Part shown: in pieces, positions 1 through 8,714 of the stretch | How positions within the stretch are numbered: the stretch's first letter is position 1 | Layout of the letters: each line of letters begins with the position of its first letter | Assembly: GCA_017415995.1 (NCBI GenBank) | Contig: JAFQDN010000056.1 | Span: 1 to 57,086 of the forward strand | Direction: 5' to 3' | Source of the DNA: Akkermansia sp. | GTDB taxonomy: Bacteria; Verrucomicrobiota; Verrucomicrobiia; Verrucomicrobiales; Akkermansiaceae | Length of the DNA stretch: 57,086 nt | The notes under the pieces: model-generated | Told to the model about the DNA's origin: nothing | What the model saw: the letters and a program-made list of their open reading frames with translations, nothing else | Database searches by the model: none | Program-made: the position numbers and the translations under genes

Positions 1-1
1 C

Positions 2-340
2 CTCGCCACGGACAGCGGAGAGAGCAACGGCCTGAGCACAGGCTCCGTGCAGAATCTGCGTGGCGAGCTCGGCATCGGTGCCTCTCACAAGTGCAGCGAC
101 AGTACGCTGGTATTCGGTGAGTTGAGCTTTGTGGGCGACATGGTGCGCAACAACCCCACCGCCGACCTTGGCGGCATGCGATTGCGTGGCTCCAATCCCG
201 GCCGTGCGGGCATCAACCTGAGTGTCGGCGCCGCCCATCGTCTTTCCGACGACTGGAGCCTCAACGCCTCCTACTCCTTCGAGCTCATGCAGAATGTAAC
301 AAGCCACAGCCTGAACGTAGGCGCAAGCTATTCTTTCTGA
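2..340 (+). CDS. C-terminal end of an autotransporter beta-barrel (5' partial)
   Basis: The frame is open from the left edge, so only the last ~112 residues are present. They show alternating hydrophobic/polar strands typical of an outer-membrane barrel (GELGIGAS, LSVGAAHRL, LNASYSFEL) and end in Phe (ASYSF), the classic C-terminal signature recognised by the BAM complex. By family knowledge this is the translocator domain of a type V autotransporter; the passenger lies outside the window. A GTG inside the frame at 47 is unlikely to be the start because the barrel pattern continues upstream. The gene ends just before a strong hairpin terminator. Confidence 0.72.
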   Translation, partial: LATDSGESNGLSTGSVQNLRGELGIGASHKCSDSTLVFGELSFVGDMVRNNPTADLGGMRLRGSNPGRAGINLSVGAAHRLSDDWSLNASYSFELMQNVTSHSLNVGASYSF

Positions 341-364
341 AGACGGAAGCAATCAAAAAATCGG

Positions 365-389
365 CGCCCCCATTCGGGGGCGTTTTTTT
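365..389. terminator. Probable bidirectional rho-independent terminator
   Basis: A 7-bp GC stem (365-371 with 376-382) has a 4-base loop and is followed on the plus strand by seven T (383-389). A run of six A at 355-360 gives a T-run on the minus strand, so the hairpin could end both the autotransporter gene and the convergent gene that stops at 499. A weaker GC hairpin lies at about 432-451. Confidence 0.8.
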
Positions 390-498
390 GCTTCTTTGGC
401 TCCGCTTATGCTTGCAGAACGCCAAACTCGGAGCCCCCTTGCGGGGCGCTAATTCACTATCTTTTGGTGTCTGATTGAGGGCTCAGTGAATTTACCTA

Positions 499-2820
499 TC
501 AGCGAGAACGGCGGGAACGCTTGGCGGGTGAAGCATTACCGGACATATTAAGTTTAGCAGAAATGCTGAGTGTGCCGGTTTTCTTGTTCCATACTAATTT
601 AGCATCGCGCAGGAGGTCACCACCGGAACAAATAACGAGTTTTGCTTTATTGAAGGCAGCTCCCTTTTTAGGATTTACGACGCGAGCCAAAGGAATCAGG
701 ACCGTATCCTTTGCGCCGGAGAAGAAATTAACAATGCTACCATCAATATCGGCTCTGATGAAAACCTTACCGGAAGTACGGAGTTCCTTCTCGATTAGCA
801 GTACATTAGGAGAGCCGCAATCGGGATAGGCCACACGGAATCCCAAGGTGGCGTTGGAGGTAAGATTCAGATATTTACACGAGTTGCCGGGGCGTTTGAT
901 ATTGCTGTCCGTGATAATGTCTTTGCTGAATCCGGTATCAATAGGCATGCGGTGGATGGAATGGTCCACATAGTACATACCGGTACCGGCGACGGAAACA
1001 GTACCGAGGCAAGTGCCGCAGCCATATAAAATGGAGTTGGGGCCAACGGAAATATCACCATGGACTGTCCCGTAGTTGCAGAACTCGGCAGCATCATTCA
1101 ACAAGACACTGCCGGAAATGGTTCCGGGATAGGAATCTGCATCAACTCGGATTTTGCTATCATTACAACCTTTGTGCTTGAGGATGGAAGTGCCCGCATA
1201 ATGGCTGTTGAGCAAGCGACTGCTCTTGTTGATGCGGACATCTGCATTGAGAACGCCGTAGTTAAAGATATCGGCATTCTTATCGCCGAGGACAGAGGCT
1301 TTGGAGAGATTTGCAGAACCGACGATATTACCCGGGCCGATGTAAACCGTGGCATGGTTGATATGAACATTGTTCAGCTCATAGAGAGCCTGTGCCTTAT
1401 CCACATCCGGCTGCAGGAGGCGCTCGAATGCAACGTTAATCGCGCGTTCCCTTTTACCCTGAATGGTCATTTTTGCAGCGCCCTTAATCGCGTGACGAAT
1501 GGTTTTATCACCGGAGATGGTTATATGTTGTTTGGTGTCAACATGCACAATACCGGCACCATGGGTAAGAGTTCCGGCAGTTATGTTGTCCAAAGTGATT
1601 TCATCACCGGCTTCGGTCATATCCAGCTCACCACCGGGCATCAGACGATAAAGAGTGGTAGCACCGCTGTATAATTCCTTGTCGGAGATAAGCTTTGCGT
1701 CTGCCAGAGGATTGATGGCAGAACCACCGTTAGCATAGAATGCAACACGTACGCGACCGTCCGGGTGGAGGGCTGCATCAAAACGCCCCCGCGCAGTACC
1801 CGTACTGAGGTTGCGGTATTGCAAATTGAACGTGGCAGGCAAGGGACTCATATCAGCCCCCTCCTGTTTGTTAAGCGTATAGCCTACCATGTTGGGAGGC
1901 AGTGCGGGATCTATGCTATTGCAGATAAACAATGGAGCACCATCATCCGGCAAATGCACGGTTTTGCCGTTCTCCTCCCAAGTGGTGTAGAACACAACAT
2001 GTCTGGTCGGGACTTTCGGGCAAGGGGTAACCATGTCACCCAGGACTGTAACAGTGGAGTATTTTGCAGACGCGTAGCTGTTGTTCTCCGTTTCAGCATT
2101 GAAAATAAAACCACCTGCAACTTTGGAAACCTGCCCGTGAACAGCGGAGGAAAATCCGCTACAACAGCTGATGCAATGATCATTCACCATGGTGGTGGGA
2201 CCTGCAATCTCCCAAGTGAAATAGCCTCCTTCGGAAACACCTGATTTACCGAATGAAACAGTGTCATTCAGGATGGTTGCTCCGGCAGAATAGATTTTAA
2301 CGCCATCGAAAGTGGCATCTGAAATGTCGGCTTGTACCCCGCCGGAAAAATTTACGCAACATCCGGGCAAGAATGAGGAGCTGACGTTGAGCCTGGTGGG
2401 AAGACATGATTCCGAATGCACGGCAACGGTGGCATCTTTAAGGAAAATTTCAGAACCCAGAGACAAATGGCTGACGTAGGTTAAGTAGGTAGGAGTAAAC
2501 TCGTCCTTGACTAATATGGAGAAGCGTCCGTTTTTCGTGGCTCCGCCGCGCGAAGCATCTGCCGACAACACACCATTGACGGAGGCAACACTGCCGGCAA
2601 TCAGGGTGCAAGAGTAATCACCTAAGCGAGATGACGGCAAAAAGGTAGCAATGTTATTTTGGATAATATCACCCTTAGGGAAATTATAAATACAGGGCTG
2701 CGTGGGAGGCAACTCATCGGCAGCGTACGTAACAGAGGCAGAGGCTGCAATACATGCTAAACAATGAATAATAGACAGACGAAGTTTCATGACGTAACTG
2801 AGAATTCTTTTCCCGTTCAC
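499..2820 (-). CDS. Secreted beta-helix-like, Cys-rich surface protein of unknown function
   Basis: Encodes 773 residues from a GTG at 2820, or 763 from the ATG at 2790. The latter gives a clean signal peptide (MKLRLS, hydrophobic core, then VTYA before ADELPP) and is my preferred start. The middle and C-terminal parts are rich in short beta-strand repeats (for example ITLDNITAG, DISVGPNSILYG, SVAGTGMYY) resembling autotransporter passenger or pectate-lyase-like helices. There is no barrel domain, and the protein ends in a basic tail (AKRSRRSR). It is unusually Cys-rich for a surface protein, including adjacent pairs (PGCCVNF, CISCCSG, GCGTCLG). No catalytic motif is recognised. It lies tail-to-tail with the autotransporter fragment and may be a related adhesin, but that link is only by position. 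Confidence 0.6.
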   Translation of the reverse strand: MNGKRILSYVMKLRLSIIHCLACIAASASVTYAADELPPTQPCIYNFPKGDIIQNNIATFLPSSRLGDYSCTLIAGSVASVNGVLSADASRGGATKNGRFSILVKDEFTPTYLTYVSHLSLGSEIFLKDATVAVHSESCLPTRLNVSSSFLPGCCVNFSGGVQADISDATFDGVKIYSAGATILNDTVSFGKSGVSEGGYFTWEIAGPTTMVNDHCISCCSGFSSAVHGQVSKVAGGFIFNAETENNSYASAKYSTVTVLGDMVTPCPKVPTRHVVFYTTWEENGKTVHLPDDGAPLFICNSIDPALPPNMVGYTLNKQEGADMSPLPATFNLQYRNLSTGTARGRFDAALHPDGRVRVAFYANGGSAINPLADAKLISDKELYSGATTLYRLMPGGELDMTEAGDEITLDNITAGTLTHGAGIVHVDTKQHITISGDKTIRHAIKGAAKMTIQGKRERAINVAFERLLQPDVDKAQALYELNNVHINHATVYIGPGNIVGSANLSKASVLGDKNADIFNYGVLNADVRINKSSRLLNSHYAGTSILKHKGCNDSKIRVDADSYPGTISGSVLLNDAAEFCNYGTVHGDISVGPNSILYGCGTCLGTVSVAGTGMYYVDHSIHRMPIDTGFSKDIITDSNIKRPGNSCKYLNLTSNATLGFRVAYPDCGSPNVLLIEKELRTSGKVFIRADIDGSIVNFFSGAKDTVLIPLARVVNPKKGAAFNKAKLVICSGGDLLRDAKLVWNKKTGTLSISAKLNMSGNASPAKRSRRSR

Positions 2821-2919
2821 CTTAACAAAATAACAAGCCGATTACAAGCATTTTTATTGCGAAGGAACGGAAATGTGGCGCTGATTTGCAGAAATTATGG
2901 TGTTAGGAGTGCTTTAGAC

Positions 2920-2948
2920 TTGAAACGGAGGGAAATAATCGCTATATA
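2920..2948 (+). promoter_or_regulatory. Sigma-70-type promoter of the HAD gene, predicted leaderless
   Basis: TTGAAA (2920-2925), 17-bp spacer, TATATA (2943-2948). The predicted transcription start, about 7 bases past the -10, falls on the A of the ATG at 2955, so the mRNA would have no 5' leader. Confidence 0.55.
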
Positions 2949-2954
2949 AGAGGC

Positions 2955-3806
2955 ATGGCAATACCGCAAAATACAATCGCGCTGATATTTGACTTTGACC
3001 AGACCCTGAGCCCGCATAACATGCAGGAAGACACGATATTTCCGGAGTTCGGAATCAATGCGGAGCTATTTTGGAAGAAATGCAATGACCGCAGTCGCGA
3101 GGAAGGATGGGACGGGGAACTGAGCTACCTGAAAGAATTGCTTGATACCCTGAGCATAGACGGGGTCAGTAATGATACGCTGAAAGAGCTCGGGAAAAAG
3201 TTGACATTTTTCCGCGGGATACCGGAATTTTTTGAAAAATTTGAGCAACGAGCGCTGACCGCCGAGCATAGGTTTGCGGGGATTCATGTGGAGTTCTACA
3301 TCATATCAAGCGGAATCAAGGCAATCATAGATGGCTCCGTCATTCGCCCCTACATGAAAGAGGTGTTTGCCTGTGAGTTCAGTGAGCACAACGGATGCAT
3401 TAACTTCCCGAAGCGGGTTATCTCGCACACGACTAAAACGCAGTTCCTGTTCCGGATTAACAAGGGGATGCTGAAATACACGGAAGATGTTAATGACCAT
3501 ATGGATAGTGATTTGCGACCGATACCGTTTAAGCACATGATATACTTGGGAGATGGCCCTACGGACGTCCCCTGCTTTACCGTCATGCGCCAGCTTGGAG
3601 GCACGAGTGTGGCCGTGTATAATCCGAATGATGAAACACGAAAGAGCTTCCGTAAATGCTATAACCTGAAATCAGGGCAGCACCGTGTGGACTTTTTTGC
3701 TCCGGCTGATTTCCGGGAAGGCAGCCACCTCTCCAACATACTGGAAGAGACGGTGCGCAACATGGCCGATTCCATCATGCACACGATGAGAACGAGCGAA
3801 CGGTAA
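2955..3806 (+). CDS. HAD-superfamily hydrolase
   Basis: A 283-residue protein with the haloacid-dehalogenase motifs: motif I DFDQT with nucleophile D13 and acid/base D15, motif II Ser in IISSG, and motif IV GDGPTD (199-204) for Mg2+ binding. An insert of about 80 residues between motif I and motif II would be the cap that sets substrate specificity. The family carries out phosphoryl transfer, usually phosphatase action on a small metabolite; the substrate cannot be read from sequence. No signal peptide, so cytoplasmic. It stands between the minus-strand surface protein and argF, with its own promoter. The C-terminal ~40 residues are helical and polar. Confidence 0.8.
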   Translation: MAIPQNTIALIFDFDQTLSPHNMQEDTIFPEFGINAELFWKKCNDRSREEGWDGELSYLKELLDTLSIDGVSNDTLKELGKKLTFFRGIPEFFEKFEQRALTAEHRFAGIHVEFYIISSGIKAIIDGSVIRPYMKEVFACEFSEHNGCINFPKRVISHTTKTQFLFRINKGMLKYTEDVNDHMDSDLRPIPFKHMIYLGDGPTDVPCFTVMRQLGGTSVAVYNPNDETRKSFRKCYNLKSGQHRVDFFAPADFREGSHLSNILEETVRNMADSIMHTMRTSER

Positions 3807-3845
3807 GAAAAACTGACTCAATCCGTACTTTACAAGGGAGGATAA

Positions 3846-3968
3846 ATGTGGTACTTTCCTGCTTTCCACACCAGCAGAAAAGACCATGAGGCAGTTACTT
3901 TCCATAGAAGAATTAACAGGGGCTCAAATATGCGAGCTGCTTGCTTTGGGACACAAACTCAAAGCTGA
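3846..3968 (+). CDS. Possible 40-codon upstream ORF overlapping the argF start
   Basis: An ATG at 3846 has the strongest Shine-Dalgarno of this neighbourhood (GGGAGG, 4 bases upstream), and its 40-codon frame runs over the argF start in a different frame, ending at TGA 3966-3968. The peptide has no recognised family. It may be chance, or a leader whose translation couples to argF. Low confidence as a real gene. Confidence 0.2.
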   Translation: MWYFPAFHTSRKDHEAVTFHRRINRGSNMRAACFGTQTQS

Positions 3969-4800
3969 GCGTGGCAACCATGTCCACCAACCACTGCAAG
4001 GACAAACGTGGGCTCTGATTTTCTCCAAATCATCCACAAGAACCCGAGTTTCTTTTGAAGTAGGTATTGCTGAGTTGGGAGGCCGCCCGATGTTTTTGTC
4101 GACACGCGACATCCAATTAGGACGCGGAGAACCCATCAAAGACACGGCGCGCGTACTGGGAAGAATGATTCATGGAGCGGTAATTCGCACCTACGGACAG
4201 GATGAGGTTGAGGACTTTGCCAAGTACTCGCAATTACCGACGATTAACGCGCTGACAGATCAAGAGCATCCGTGTCAAATACTGGCAGACCTGCTTACCT
4301 TGGAAGAGACATACGGGGTGGGTGCATGGAAAGGCATGAAGATAGCATTCTTGGGCGATGTTGACAATAACATGGGACGCTCATGGATGTGGGCGGCAAA
4401 GCACCTCGGATTCACGCTGGCACTCGCCGGACCGGAGCACGCACTGCCCAAACAAGACGTACTCGCTGCGTTGAACTGCGATAACATCATCTGCACAACA
4501 GATGCGGAGGAAGCCGTGCGTGATGCCACCGTCATTAATACCGACACGTGGATTTCCATGGGGCAAGAAGCGGAAAAAGGCACAAAAGAACAAGCATTCT
4601 TCCCGTACCAAGTGAACGCCGGACTGCTGACACAGGCTGCCAAGGGACACAGCGTATTCCACTGCTTACCTGCATACCGAGGGTACGAGATTACGGACGA
4701 CGTGCTTGAAGCACACGCTCCCGTCATCTTCACCGAGGCCGAGAACAGACTGCATGCACAAAAGGCAGTTTTGTACACATTGGCAACCAACGCACGATGA
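3886..4800 (+). CDS. argF: Ornithine carbamoyltransferase
   Basis: Catalyses ornithine + carbamoyl phosphate to citrulline, the step before argininosuccinate synthase (argG, also in this window at 9.9 kb). The 304-residue length is typical. The carbamoyl-phosphate motif STRTR is at 50-54, HPCQ provides the second phosphate contact, ISMGQE fits the ornithine-binding loop, and HCLP (259-262) carries the catalytic Cys. STRTR is shared with aspartate carbamoyltransferase, but HCLP and SMGQE point to the ornithine enzyme. The ATG at 3886 gives a canonical N-terminus (MRQLLSIEELT). The stop overlaps the sufE start by four bases (ATGA), implying translational coupling. Confidence 0.93.
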   Translation: MRQLLSIEELTGAQICELLALGHKLKAERGNHVHQPLQGQTWALIFSKSSTRTRVSFEVGIAELGGRPMFLSTRDIQLGRGEPIKDTARVLGRMIHGAVIRTYGQDEVEDFAKYSQLPTINALTDQEHPCQILADLLTLEETYGVGAWKGMKIAFLGDVDNNMGRSWMWAAKHLGFTLALAGPEHALPKQDVLAALNCDNIICTTDAEEAVRDATVINTDTWISMGQEAEKGTKEQAFFPYQVNAGLLTQAAKGHSVFHCLPAYRGYEITDDVLEAHAPVIFTEAENRLHAQKAVLYTLATNAR

Positions 4801-5228
4801 AAGCCATGAGTTACGCTGAACGAATAGAAGATTTGCTTGAGGATATGTCCGTCTTTGATGACTGGACGGAAAAATACGAGTTTATTATTTCCCTCGGGCG
4901 CAAACTACCGGCCATGCCGGAAGTGTATCGCAAGCCGGGCAACCTCATCAAAGGCTGTCAAAGCCGTGTATGGGTAGGCACTGAGCTGCAAAATGGCAAA
5001 ATGAACATTTTTGCCGATAGTGATTCCCTAATTACCAAGGGGCTCATTGCTTTGTTCATCAGGCTGTTGTCCGGGCTGACACCGGAAGAAATACAGAAGG
5101 CGGATTTGCGTCGATTGGACGAATGCGGATTGAAGGAGCATTTGGCCTCCACGCGAGCCAATGCGCTTTCCACCATGGCTGCAACGATTCTGAAAGAAGC
5201 TAAGGAGAAGTCCGGCTTGCTTCTCTAA
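4797..5228 (+). CDS. sufE: SufE-family sulfur acceptor
   Basis: A 143-residue SufE-like protein. The conserved Cys is C54 in the motif GCQSRVW, which in the family accepts persulfide sulfur from a group II cysteine desulfurase (SufS) for Fe-S cluster assembly. The flanking signatures LPAMPE and the LSGLTPEEI region match the family. It overlaps argF by four bases and precedes an rRNA methyltransferase, so it is operonic with genes of unrelated function. The window also holds a cysteine desulfurase at 26.6-27.7 kb, but that looks NifS/IscS-like and is not necessarily its partner. Confidence 0.88.
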   Translation: MKAMSYAERIEDLLEDMSVFDDWTEKYEFIISLGRKLPAMPEVYRKPGNLIKGCQSRVWVGTELQNGKMNIFADSDSLITKGLIALFIRLLSGLTPEEIQKADLRRLDECGLKEHLASTRANALSTMAATILKEAKEKSGLLL

Positions 5229-5262
5229 AACAGTTGAGGGAGACACCCGGTAGAAAAAAGCC

Positions 5263-6144
5263 ATGTCGGTACTCGATGAAATGATAAGCAAAAAGGAGGC
5301 GATGTTGCCTCCGGGGACGAATGCGTATCGTTTGGCAGACGGGGCGCCGTGGGATGGTATCTTTATTGATGTTTTGGCAGATAGGCTGTTGGTATCCGTG
5401 CGAGACAGGGGCATAAGCTCCGGCCTGAAAGAGGCGCTTCAGGAAACGGGCAGACCGGTATACTTGAAGAGGCTGGACAAAGATGTAAAGGAAGCCCCCC
5501 TGCACTTATGCGGACCGGTGGAAGAGCTGCGTTTTTGCATATCTGAAAATGGGGTGAAGTACCTCATGGACATGGCTGCCGGATATTCACAAGGGATTTT
5601 TTTGGACCAGCGCAATAACCGAGCAGAGGTAAGACGCCGCAGCCATCGGGGAGCCAGAGTGCTCAACACCTTCTCTTATACAGGAGCATTTTCCGTGTGT
5701 GCGGCGTTGGGTGGCGCTACAACTACCACGCTTGACTTGGCGCAACCCTGTCTGACGTGGTGCAAAGAGAACATGAAACTCAACGGACTCTGCCCGGAAG
5801 ACCACTTCTTTTGCAAGGGGGACACCCTGCACTGGCTTGACAGATTTGCCAAACAAGGACGGACATTTGACGGCATTATATTGGATCCGCCCACTTTCTC
5901 GCGTGATGAGAAAGGTAAGATTTGGAGGGTTGAAAAAGATTACGGCAAGCTGGTAGAAAAGGCCGTAGCATGCTTGGCTCCCGGAGGCTGGATACTGTGC
6001 ACGACAAACTGTCGCAAGGTAACCGAGAAAGATTTTGACCGTTTAGTCCGCTCCGGCGCCCCCTCTGCAAAAATCACTTCTGCCGCCATGCCTCCGGATT
6101 TTGACGGCGAGCCCTACCTGAAAACAAGGTGGGTACAATATTAA
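5263..6144 (+). CDS. Class I SAM-dependent rRNA methyltransferase (RlmI/RlmK-like)
   Basis: A 293-residue Rossmann methyltransferase. FLDQRNNR near residue 114 is a hallmark of the RlmI/RlmK 23S rRNA methyltransferase group; motif I is VLNTFSYTGAFS; motif IV is LDPPTFS at about 207-213. The ~100-residue N-terminal region is shorter than in RlmI and lacks an obvious full PUA domain. The predicted product is a modified 23S rRNA base; whether C5 or N2 methylation cannot be told. It lies 34 bases after sufE and is probably the last gene of the argF-sufE unit. Confidence 0.82.
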   Translation: MSVLDEMISKKEAMLPPGTNAYRLADGAPWDGIFIDVLADRLLVSVRDRGISSGLKEALQETGRPVYLKRLDKDVKEAPLHLCGPVEELRFCISENGVKYLMDMAAGYSQGIFLDQRNNRAEVRRRSHRGARVLNTFSYTGAFSVCAALGGATTTTLDLAQPCLTWCKENMKLNGLCPEDHFFCKGDTLHWLDRFAKQGRTFDGIILDPPTFSRDEKGKIWRVEKDYGKLVEKAVACLAPGGWILCTTNCRKVTEKDFDRLVRSGAPSAKITSAAMPPDFDGEPYLKTRWVQY

Positions 6145-6334
6145 GCTGCCTGGTTGCGGGTACTGAAGCTTGAAGTATCTGCCTCCGCTGTGTGCTATAT
6201 GTTGTATCCGGGCATAGAGAGCATACAAGAAGCAACGCCAAGAACGGAGCTTCCGGAACACGCAAGAAACAAACGAACGGCAAGGGCTGCGAGTGCTGAA
6301 GCCATCATGACACAACCGATGTTTCTAAATCACC

Positions 6335-6362
6335 TTGGAAGCATTATTGCACAATATATAGT
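6335..6362 (+). promoter_or_regulatory. Candidate nrdD promoter overlapped by an NrdR box
   Basis: TTGGAA (6335-6340), 16-bp spacer, TATAGT (6357-6362). The -10 sits inside NrdR box 1, so bound NrdR would block RNA polymerase. Predicted start is near 6370, giving a leader of about 225 bases before nrdD. Confidence 0.45.
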
Positions 6363-6396
6363 AGCACTTCAAAAACAAATGCGCAATATTTAGAAA
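6349..6396 (+). promoter_or_regulatory. Tandem NrdR boxes upstream of nrdD
   Basis: Two 16-bp sites, 6349-6364 and 6381-6396, share the core GCNCAATATNTAG. Their repeat distance is exactly 32 bp, about three helical turns. This matches the paired, same-face layout known for NrdR, the (d)ATP-sensing repressor of ribonucleotide reductase genes, and its consensus (aCaCwAtATaTwGtgt). The position ahead of nrdD strongly supports the call. The rest of the interval after the methyltransferase (6145-6334) shows no convincing gene. Confidence 0.75.
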
Positions 6397-6457
6397 ACGA
6401 CAACTAAAAAGAAAAGCGCGTGCGCTGCAATTTTCTTCTTGCAAGGAGGTAAAAAAA

Positions 6458-6505
6458 ATGATAAATTGTGGCAGTTCACCGCGGGATGCTATTAACCCGG
6501 TCTGA
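6458..6505 (+). CDS. Leader mini-ORF (15 codons) with consensus Shine-Dalgarno
   Basis: A near-perfect AAGGAGGT (6443-6450) lies 7 bases before an ATG that opens a 15-codon frame (MINCGSSPRDAINPV) ending at TGA 6503-6505. Strong SD sites are rare in this window, which makes this one stand out. It lies in the transcribed leader between the NrdR-box promoter and nrdD, upstream of a GC hairpin. It may be a regulatory leader peptide; homologues are needed to be sure it is translated. Confidence 0.4.
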   Translation: MINCGSSPRDAINPV

Positions 6506-6525
6506 ATAGGTATAGCACCAAGAAC

Positions 6526-6550
6526 AGAGGGGCGAAACCGCCCCCTCTTT
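6526..6550 (+). promoter_or_regulatory. GC hairpin in the nrdD leader (possible attenuator)
   Basis: A 7-bp stem AGAGGGG (6526-6532) with CCCCTCT (6542-6548), extended inside by two CG pairs, is followed by only a short T-run. It ends about 46 bases before nrdD. The T-run is weak for a terminator, so it could be an attenuator, an mRNA-stability hairpin, or part of a larger structured leader with the mini-ORF. Confidence 0.4.
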
Positions 6551-6596
6551 CGCATCGTGAACATCACCAAGAAACACAAGAACTCTCACTCACACC

Positions 6597-8714
6597 ATGC
6601 CACAGATTATCAAGCGCAACGGAAAACGCGAACGCTTCGAGGCCTATAAGGTACAACAAGCCATCGAAAAGGCGTACCATGCCTCACAGGAAGAATATAA
6701 TCCTCTCGTATATGCAAATGTATTGGATGCTCTCAAAAAAGAGGAGTATTTGCCGGTGGAGAAGGTGCAGGACGTGATTGAGAGAGAGCTGATGAAGGCC
6801 GGAGCATTTGAAACGGCTCGCAACTTCATCAAATACCGTTTCCTGCACAAGCTGCAGCGTGAGCAGATTGCCGGCGTTTACCAAGGCAACACGTGGGTGG
6901 ATTGTAAGCAAACCATCGAGGAATACATCGGCAATACGGACTGGCGCATCAAGGCGAACTCCAACACCACATATTCCAATGCCGGGCTTGTCAACAACAC
7001 TGCCGGCAAGGTCATTGCTAACTATTGGCTGGACCAAGTGTATACCCCTGAAGAAGGGGCTGCTCATCGAAACGGTGACTACCACATCCATGACTTGGAC
7101 TGCCTTACCGGTTATTGCGCAGGATGGAGTTTGCGCAACCTTCTTAATGAAGGTTTTAATGGCGTACGCAGTCGCGTAAACAGTCGTCCGCCCCGCCATT
7201 TCCGCGAAGCTCTGGGGCAAATGGCCAATTTCTTGGGCATCCTGCAAAGTGAGTGGGCAGGAGCTCAAGCATTCAGCTCATTCGACACCTACCTTTCCCC
7301 GTACCTGTTCCGCGACCAGTTGCCGTACGCCGCTGTGAAAAAGGCTCTGCGCAACTTTGTGTACAACCTGAACGTGCCGTCCCGCTGGGGGCAGAGCCCG
7401 TTCACCAATGTGACGATTGACTGGACAGTCCCCCGCGACTTGCGCGAGCAACCGCCGTTCTCCGGGGGAGCGCATATTTTCGAAGGCATGCAGGACGAGA
7501 ACCTGTTGGCTATAGCGAAAGAACGTGGCGTAGACTCGTTGACTTCTCTGACGTACAAGCATTTCCAACCGGAAATGAATATAATACAACGTGCTTTCTA
7601 CGAGGTACTGACGGAAGGCGACAGCACGGGGCAGCCCTTTACCTTCCCCATTCCCACAGTTAACATTACAGAGGACTTTGACTGGGATGGCGAAAATGTG
7701 CCCCTGCTTTTCGAAAACGCCGCAAAAATCGGGTCTTCTTACTTCCAGAACTTCATCGGCTCGCAGTATAAGTATGATGAGAACGGCAACCGAGTCATCG
7801 ACGAGGAAGCCTACAAGCCGGATGCCGTACGCTCTATGTGCTGTCGTTTGCAGCTGGATTTGCGAGAGCTCCTGAAGCGAGGCGGCGGTCTCTTCGGGTC
7901 TGCGGAAATGACAGGCTCCATCGGCGTAGTAACCATCAACATGGCTCGACTCGGCTACCTTTACAAAGGCAACAAGAACCTGCTGTACACCAAGCTTGGT
8001 GAGCTGATGGATTTAGCCAAGGATACGTTGGAAAAGAAGCGTGTATTCATTAACACGCTGTACCAGAGGGGGCTGTATCCCTACACCAAGCGCTACCTGC
8101 CGCACCTGCGCAACCACTTCTCCACCATTGGCCTTAACGGCATTAACGAGATGTTGCGCAACTTCTCGGGAGATACAATGAACACTGCTACGCCTGAAGG
8201 AATTGCGTTTGCTGAGGAGGCGCTGCATTTCATGCGTGAACGCATTCGCGGCTACCAGGAAGAGACCGGAAACCTCTATAACTTGGAAGCAACGCCGGCA
8301 GAAGGCACAACTCACCGCTTTGCCCGAGAGGACCTCAAGCGCTACCCGGATATCATCCAGTCCGGCACACCGGGACACCGCTACTACACCAACAGCTCTC
8401 AGTTGCCCGCAAGCTATACGCATGACCTCTTCAAAGCTCTGAAGATGCAGGACAAATTACAGTGCTGCTACACCGGTGGCACAGTATTCCATATGTACAT
8501 GAACGAGGCAATCTCCACCCCGGAGGCCTGTCGCGACATAGTACGCAAGGTGCTGACAAACTTCAAGATGCCTTACATCACTGTAACACCGCTCTTCTCT
8601 GTGTGCGATAAGCACGGCTACCTGAAGGGACGCCATGACTATTGCCCGCTTTGCGATGAGGAACTCATAGCCAAGGCAAGAGCAGAAGAGCAACCCGAGC
8701 TTCCTCTGTTCTGA
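6597..8714 (+). CDS. nrdD: Anaerobic (class III) ribonucleoside-triphosphate reductase, large part
   Basis: Reduces ribonucleoside triphosphates to dNTPs under anoxia. The 705-residue product starts with an ATP-cone (IIKRNGKRERF, ~residues 3-90) for allosteric control by ATP/dATP. The barrel carries the catalytic region MCCRLQLD (C416/C417). The zinc site at the C-terminus is C670-x2-H673 and C683-x2-C686. The frame ends soon after (PELPLF), where normal NrdD continues into the glycyl-radical loop with an RVxGY motif. That segment is missing here and is supplied by the next gene. ATG at 6597 gives the typical start of an ATP-cone. Regulated by tandem NrdR boxes upstream. Confidence 0.93.
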   Translation: MPQIIKRNGKRERFEAYKVQQAIEKAYHASQEEYNPLVYANVLDALKKEEYLPVEKVQDVIERELMKAGAFETARNFIKYRFLHKLQREQIAGVYQGNTWVDCKQTIEEYIGNTDWRIKANSNTTYSNAGLVNNTAGKVIANYWLDQVYTPEEGAAHRNGDYHIHDLDCLTGYCAGWSLRNLLNEGFNGVRSRVNSRPPRHFREALGQMANFLGILQSEWAGAQAFSSFDTYLSPYLFRDQLPYAAVKKALRNFVYNLNVPSRWGQSPFTNVTIDWTVPRDLREQPPFSGGAHIFEGMQDENLLAIAKERGVDSLTSLTYKHFQPEMNIIQRAFYEVLTEGDSTGQPFTFPIPTVNITEDFDWDGENVPLLFENAAKIGSSYFQNFIGSQYKYDENGNRVIDEEAYKPDAVRSMCCRLQLDLRELLKRGGGLFGSAEMTGSIGVVTINMARLGYLYKGNKNLLYTKLGELMDLAKDTLEKKRVFINTLYQRGLYPYTKRYLPHLRNHFSTIGLNGINEMLRNFSGDTMNTATPEGIAFAEEALHFMRERIRGYQEETGNLYNLEATPAEGTTHRFAREDLKRYPDIIQSGTPGHRYYTNSSQLPASYTHDLFKALKMQDKLQCCYTGGTVFHMYMNEAISTPEACRDIVRKVLTNFKMPYITVTPLFSVCDKHGYLKGRHDYCPLCDEELIAKARAEEQPELPLF

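Noticed and set aside
1060..1674. A 204-codon plus-strand ORF
   Set aside because: It lies wholly antisense to the 773-residue secreted protein and has no recognisable fold, signal or start context; it is a shadow frame.
6154..6393. A 79-codon ORF between the rRNA methyltransferase and nrdD
   Set aside because: It covers the NrdR boxes and candidate promoter, has no ribosome site, and shows low-complexity composition without a domain.
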